38,192 bases of DNA from Gilliamella sp. WF3-4 (lineage in GTDB: Bacteria; Pseudomonadota; Gammaproteobacteria; Enterobacterales; Orbaceae): contig NZ_LZGW01000061.1 of NCBI RefSeq assembly GCF_001690275.1, forward strand, positions 1 through 38,192, written 5' to 3'. The notes under the pieces are model-generated. The model made no database searches and was not told where the DNA came from. It saw only the letters and a program-made list of their open reading frames with translations. The position numbers and the translations under genes were made by a program. This document shows, in pieces, positions 33,596 through 38,192 of the stretch (the stretch's first letter is position 1; each line of letters opens with the position of its first letter).

Positions 33596-36024
33596 TTACC
33601 TCATAATTATAATTTTATTTCGCTGCGATTTAGGTAGTGTTTTTATATAATCTATGAAAATTTTTTGATTAGAAGGCGTTAAAACTCTAAAATCAACAGG
33701 TACAAAGTCCGCTTTTCCCAAGTGTTTGTCAATAATCTCTTTACCTTTACCAGTATTCATATTTTTTCATAAAACTTATTTAATCCATCAATTTCTTTTT
33801 GTGATAGTTTATCAGTTGTATACAACGCATCCACAGTTTTACCTTTATTAGGTCCAGAGGTAATTACAAAATCGGGAGATTCGCCCTGAGTTGCTCCTTT
33901 AGGCGGCGTATAACGCTCCATTTTACCTAATACTGGCTCAAGCTGCGCTGCAGCGGCTGCTTCAGCGGGTTTTAATTTACCACTACCGCCTAAATCTGGC
34001 GTATTGAGACGGTTTTGTCCTTCAAGCGGTGTTTGATTGATTTTTACTTCATTCAAACCTTCACTATTTTTTATTACTTGTGGACTCGTCACTTTTCCAA
34101 CCCGTAATAGCTTACTACCACCAAAAATTTTATTTATCTTAGGGAGCGTTATAGTTCCTGTAAGACCATGAAGCATTATCATGCTACCCATAGTCATACT
34201 AGCCATCGATCTAGCTTCTTTTTCATCATAGCCAAAACGCTTATAACTTTCTACATATCCTTCATAGATAGCTTGTGATTGATTTGCTTCTGGTGTGTTT
34301 GACGTTCCCTCTAATAAGTGTTTTATTTCTAAATAGCCATTTTGTTGTTCTAGTTTGTTATAATAATAATTTACATATGTTCTTAGCGCATCATAAGCTT
34401 TTTGGCGCTCTATATGACAACCTTCACTATTTACATCAACACAAGCTTCTAATAATGCATTTGTTGAGCTTTCATCTTTAATTCTAAGCTCCACTAACTT
34501 TTGCTTTTCGTCTTCAGTTAATAAACCTTCTTTTTCTTTATATTCTAAACCTACTTTATCTTGATGATCGGAAGAATTTAAATAGTTATTCTCAACCGCA
34601 TTTTTACTGGCAGCAATTGAGGCACCCATATCACCCACATCACCACCCATACTGGCCGCTGCAAGGCCTGCGGCCAGTTGCGATAATGCGCTGATGTTTT
34701 GTTTTTCTGCTTCGGTGAGGTCTTTGATGTCTTTGCCATCATAAAGCTGTTTGATGATAACTTCTGCGGCAAGTTCGCCACTTACTGCGCCTGCACTACC
34801 CGCTAAGCCTGAGTTGCCTTGTAGTTCGGCAACTACAGCACCTAGTATAGCATGAGCCGTTAAACGAGCTACTTCGTTATCCCCTGCATGTATTTTAATT
34901 TGCTCTGCTAGCCATGGTGCGCTAGCACCTGCAAGACCACCCGTGATGTCGCCAGTGATGATGCCGGTAATGATTGATGCGGCTGAGTCTATGCCTTTGC
35001 TGACATCTCCACCCATGGTGCCAAGGTTGTTTTTTGCATTTTTTACCACTGCATCGCTGACGGCATTATAATAATTTTGCTGGTAAAGTTCGTCGTAGCT
35101 TTTTGGGGTATAGCTTGGGTCTTGTTGAGCTTTAACCTCTTCTTTTTCTAGCTGCTTTTCGGTTTTTTCTTTTAGGCCTTTTTTAATTTCTTCGTCGTTG
35201 TCTATTTTGTTTTGTGCCTGTATTCGGTCATATTTGCCCATTATGCTTTTCGTCTGTTGGGCTATGTCTTTGATAAGCTCTACCGTTTCGATTTTGTCGA
35301 GCTCTTTTTGTTTGTCAAATATCGGTTTTAGTGAGTTATTCGCATGCTCCGTATCTCGGCTTAAATCATTAATATCCTGTTGTTGTTTGTCTTTGTTGCG
35401 GATGATAAGTTGACCTTGCTCTACCGCTGAGTGGGTGATGCTTGAGTCTTTTTCACTGTTTTGATATGCCGCTGGTGCACCTGCGCCACCCGTGCCGCCA
35501 CTGACCGAGATATGGCTAACATTAAATTCCGCTTTGTTTTTGATGTCACTAAAGCTGATTGTGCCCGTATCAAGGCGGTTTTTGTTGGTGTCTTCGGCTT
35601 CCGAGGAGATGACCGCCCCTTTTAGGTCGGTGTTGTTGCCTACCTTGATGTCAAAGCCACCTTTGCCAGCAAAAATACCCGATTGGTCGGTGACACTTGC
35701 CCATTTGCTGTCCATTTTGGTGCTTGATAGTGAGCCGTTGGCACTAAAGCCACCAAAGCCAGCACTGCCACTTACTGAGGAGCTGATTTTTTCGTAATCA
35801 TAGTCGTCCGTATCTTGCAGTGATTGGATGTTTAAGTTGTTACCCACATCCATGTTGACCGTGTTGCCTTTTAATTGGCCGCCTATGATGTTAGTGTCGT
35901 TGCCCGTTTTGATGGTGAGTTTGTTTTTCGCATCAATCACGCTTTCTGTCCAAGCACTGCCGTCCGCATTTTCTCGCTCTCGGCTAAAGTTGGCATTGCC
36001 TTTAAAGCGTAAGTTAAAAGATAA
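33596..36024 (-). pseudogene. cdiA: Orphan CdiA-CT module A: FHA tail, pretoxin-VENN and toxin, frameshifted
   Basis: The frame opens at 36024 without a start codon (FKGNANFSRERENADGSAWT, then DAKNKLTIKTGNDTNIIGGQ), so it is a displaced 3' piece of a CdiA/filamentous-haemagglutinin gene. FHA-type repeats, the helical region [20 protein letters not shown] and the pretoxin with [20 protein letters not shown] and VENN follow. The toxin reads EPVLGKMERYTPPKGATQGE, SPDFVITSGPNKGKTVDALY and YEKI, then a stop. Adding one A to the A6 run (T6 at 33762-33767) restores NMNTGKGKEIIDKHLGKADF, VPVDFRVLTPSNQKIFIDYI and a stop at 33596. The end resembles nuclease-type CdiA-CTs; this is tentative. The module has no export domain. 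Confidence 0.8.
34583..35399 (-). repeat. Pretoxin/VENN repeat, module A copy
   Basis: This segment is nearly identical to 37365-38192. The copies differ at the KQLYDGKDIKDL versus [15 protein letters not shown] site and at scattered bases. Identity ends at the VENN codons, the usual boundary of exchangeable CdiA-CT regions. Confidence 0.9.
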
Positions 36025-36084
36025 TTACAACTAATTTTGTAAAAATAATTCAGGAGTCTATACCGTTTGTTTTATTGGCATTTA

Positions 36085-36104
36085 GTGACAGTATTAACTG
36101 TCAC
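36085..36104. terminator. 3' hairpin after CDI immunity B
   Basis: GTGACAGT (36085-36092) and ACTGTCAC (36097-36104) form a perfect 8-base stem around ATTA, 41 bases past the stop of the gene at 36146. T5 follows on the plus strand. Together with the hairpin at 33175 it shows covariation (G-C replaced by A-T), so the stem is under selection or recently converted. Confidence 0.6.
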
Positions 36105-36145
36105 TTTTTACTGGTAAATATACAAAATTTGGGATCGGCTTATTT

Positions 36146-36625
36146 TTATTTCCAAATATTTTTTTTGTTATCTAAATATTGTTTCCAATTAAAATATAAC
36201 CGTTTTTCATTTTCCTCTTGAGTGTGCTTAGTAGGGTCATAATCATTAGATACAGGCATATATCTAACGAAAGATTCTATCTCTTCAGGATAGCCAAAAT
36301 TTTCATAAATTGTTTCAACTTCACCTAATGGATCTTTAATGTCATAACGAAAATTATATAATTGTAGTAACAAGACATATAACCATTTTTCGTTACTATA
36401 ATCTTCTAAAGATCCAGCAATTTTTTCCAACAAATCACCTAACTCAAAAATAGTAGAAGAATTAACCATTGATAGTTCGAATGCATCTTGATTACTACTG
36501 CCATTAATAATCATATCATTTGCATAATTAATAACATCTTTCCAACCAATAATATGCTTTCGATATCCCCATAAAATATCTTTCCAATTTAGATGAATTG
36601 TATTTTTATTTAAATCAAAATTCAT
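36146..36625 (-). CDS. cdiI: DUF2247-like CDI immunity protein, module B
   Basis: A 159-residue soluble protein resembling the DUF2247 family by NWKDILWGYRKHIIGWKDVI, ELSMVNSSTIFELGDLLEKI, KWLYVLLLQLYNFRYDIKDP and FGYPEEIESFVRYMP. Its ATG is 2 bases after the toxin B stop, the arrangement expected for cdiA-cdiI. Members of this family occur beside polymorphic toxins, so immunity against the upstream toxin is likely. The downstream 3' hairpin is at 36085. Confidence 0.7.
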   Translation of the reverse strand: MNFDLNKNTIHLNWKDILWGYRKHIIGWKDVINYANDMIINGSSNQDAFELSMVNSSTIFELGDLLEKIAGSLEDYSNEKWLYVLLLQLYNFRYDIKDPLGEVETIYENFGYPEEIESFVRYMPVSNDYDPTKHTQEENEKRLYFNWKQYLDNKKNIWK

Positions 36626-36627
36626 TA

Positions 36628-38192
36628 TTATTTAACCTTTTGATTAGGTGTTCCATTTATTTTACCACCTGAAATAAATCGTTGATGTGTAATATTTTGA
36701 GTTTTAGGATCGATAATATATTCAAATATTCCACTTTTACCATTAAAAGAGCCTTCTGTTTGTAATAAAGTTCGCTTAATACCATCACCACCTGTTATTG
36801 TAAACACCTCCCCTTTTTTAAGTTGTTCTTTACTTACGAAACTTGCTGCTCTATGTAATGGATCTCCTTTTAAGCCACTGCCCGATCTATTATAGTCTAT
36901 AATTTTATCGGCTACTTTAGATAATGTTTTTAATCGAGCTACCTTTTGAATAATTGCTGTAGAAGCACCAGTCATAACATAGCCGGAACCAACTTCTCCT
37001 ATAATTTTACCCTCTAAATACCCCATCATTTCACCAGCTAGTGCTGGATCATTTTTTAATGCATAACCATAGAGCTCTAACCACTCAGTATACGAAATTT
37101 TAATTGCTTCATAAACTTTATCAGGATTGGTTATAGAATCATAAATACCAACAATAGTATCTATCGGATGTGTAGCCGCATCGGCTGTTCCTTCTAACGT
37201 ATTTTTTATACCATCTATTGCACCTCCAGCTACAGCTTGTTTTTTTGCTAAAACATATTTCCAAGCTTTATCTTCATCGCCTTCAAATAATAATATTTTA
37301 GCTTGCTCAATCTCTTCTAAATCTCTTTCGGTTTCAGTTTTGAAAAAATTTATTATACTTGATGAGTTATTCTCAACCGCATTCTTACTCGCAGCTATCG
37401 AAGCGCCAATGTCTCCCACATCACCCCCCATACTGGCCGCTGCAAGGCCTGCAGCTAGTTGCGATAATGCGCTGATGTTTTGTTTTTCTGCTTCGGTGAG
37501 GTCTTTGATGTCTTTCTTTTTACCATCATCATCTTTATAAAGATTGAGGATGGCTTCTGCAGCAAGTTCGCCACTTACTGCGCCTGCGCCACCCGCTAAG
37601 CCTGAGTTGCCTTGTAGTTCGGCTATAGTGCCCGCTAATATGGCGTGAGCCGTTAAACGAGCTACTTCGTTATCCCCTGCATGTATTTTAATTTGCTCTG
37701 CTAGCCATGGTGCGCTAGCACCTGCAAGACCACCCGTGATGTCGCCAGTGATGATGCCGGTAATGATTGATGCGGCTGAGTCTATGCCTTTGCTGACATC
37801 TCCACCCATGGTGCCAAGGTTGTTTTTTGCATTTTTTACCACTGCATCGCTGACGGCATTATAATAATTTTGCTGGTAAAGTTCGTCGTAGCTTTTTGGG
37901 GTATAGCTTGGGTCTTGTTGAGCTTTAACCTCTTCTTTTTCTAGCTGCTTTTCGGTTTTTTCTTTTAGGCCTTTTTTAATTTCTTCGTCGTTGTCTATTT
38001 TGTTTTGTGCCTGTATTCGGTCATATTTGCCCATTATGCTTTTCGTCTGTTGGGCTATGTCTTTGATAAGCTCTACCGTTTCGATTTTGTCGAGCTCTTT
38101 TTGTTTGTCAAATATCGGTTTTAGTGAGTTATTCGCATGCTCCGTATCTCGGCTTAAATCATTAATATCCTGTTGTTGTTTGTCTTTGTTGC
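36628..38192 (-). CDS. cdiA: CdiA-type toxin module B (N-terminus outside the window)
   Basis: The frame is open to the right edge, upstream of the ATG at 38034, so the true start lies outside the window. From the edge: [20 protein letters not shown], the helical region, the pretoxin and VENN, almost identical to module A. After VENN the toxin diverges, with [40 protein letters not shown] and a C-terminal domain [60 protein letters not shown]. The ending resembles nuclease-like toxin domains found in other polymorphic toxins, but I cannot name it. The immunity gene follows after 2 bases. Whether this is the end of a full cdiA or another orphan module cannot be told here. Confidence 0.8.
   Translation of the reverse strand, partial: NKDKQQQDINDLSRDTEHANNSLKPIFDKQKELDKIETVELIKDIAQQTKSIMGKYDRIQAQNKIDNDEEIKKGLKEKTEKQLEKEEVKAQQDPSYTPKSYDELYQQNYYNAVSDAVVKNAKNNLGTMGGDVSKGIDSAASIITGIITGDITGGLAGASAPWLAEQIKIHAGDNEVARLTAHAILAGTIAELQGNSGLAGGAGAVSGELAAEAILNLYKDDDGKKKDIKDLTEAEKQNISALSQLAAGLAAASMGGDVGDIGASIAASKNAVENNSSSIINFFKTETERDLEEIEQAKILLFEGDEDKAWKYVLAKKQAVAGGAIDGIKNTLEGTADAATHPIDTIVGIYDSITNPDKVYEAIKISYTEWLELYGYALKNDPALAGEMMGYLEGKIIGEVGSGYVMTGASTAIIQKVARLKTLSKVADKIIDYNRSGSGLKGDPLHRAASFVSKEQLKKGEVFTITGGDGIKRTLLQTEGSFNGKSGIFEYIIDPKTQNITHQRFISGGKINGTPNQKVK
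37365..38192 (-). repeat. Pretoxin/VENN repeat, module B copy
   Basis: This is the partner of 34583-35399 and continues past the right edge. Such homology is the substrate for recombination that swaps toxin-immunity pairs. Confidence 0.9.

Noticed and set aside
1-38192. CRISPR arrays, tRNA and rRNA genes
   Set aside because: No regularly spaced repeats, cloverleaf-like sequences or rRNA segments were seen by eye; a tRNAscan or Infernal run would settle this.

Overview
The window is AT-rich DNA from a gammaproteobacterium. The metabolic genes resemble enterobacterial ones (aga, gat, agp, purH-purD), and they sit among type VI secretion (T6SS), Rhs and contact-dependent inhibition (CDI) toxin genes. 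An Orbales-type host-associated bacterium such as Gilliamella is plausible. That is inferred from gene content and base composition, because no rRNA or tRNA marker is present.

Layout. (1) 1-3292, minus strand: a T6SS VgrG spike gene and the start of a linked cargo or effector gene. (2) 3293-4280: fragments of IS256- and IS3-type elements. (3) 4288-10388, plus strand: a complete N-acetylgalactosamine/galactosamine operon, agaR-agaS-agaV-agaW-agaE-agaF-agaA, with a perfect CRP palindrome upstream, then agp (periplasmic glucose-1-phosphatase). (4) 11968-18306, minus strand and convergent with (3): a galactitol locus, gatABC, gatD, gatR, a LacC-like tagatose-6-phosphate kinase and a GatY-like aldolase. 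Its promoter is bracketed by twin TTTTCGAAAG operators. Both pathways meet at tagatose-6-phosphate, and the only kinase and aldolase for it in the window lie on the gat side.

(5) 18585-25341: a decaying toxin-immunity island. It has two Rhs core tails, AHH-like toxin remnants, several orphan immunity genes and a ~1.36-kb direct duplication. The duplication flanks a lysR / isochorismatase-fold hydrolase / HAD-phosphatase cassette with pieces of a HypF-like and an MFS gene. (6) 25342-26537: a decayed IS3-family element that exactly fills the gap between two duplicated blocks. (7) 26537-29310: a PAAR-domain T6SS effector with a membrane immunity protein, plus a tandem, partly broken second copy of the effector tail and immunity gene.

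(8) 29506-32512: the housekeeping genes purH and purD. (9) 32634-38192: CDI modules on the minus strand. Module B runs off the right edge and has a DUF2247-like immunity gene. Module A lacks a start codon, and its toxin is frameshifted at an A-run. Module C is a short remnant. Modules A and B share a nearly identical pretoxin/VENN region and diverge immediately after VENN. A hairpin with a compensatory base change follows the immunity genes.

The carbohydrate block is a coherent converging pathway. The rest records repeated gain, duplication and decay of interbacterial-competition cassettes around insertion sequences. I did not find a clearly new system. The best candidates for novelty are the duplicated orphan immunity cassettes and the CDI modules with their conserved 3' hairpin.
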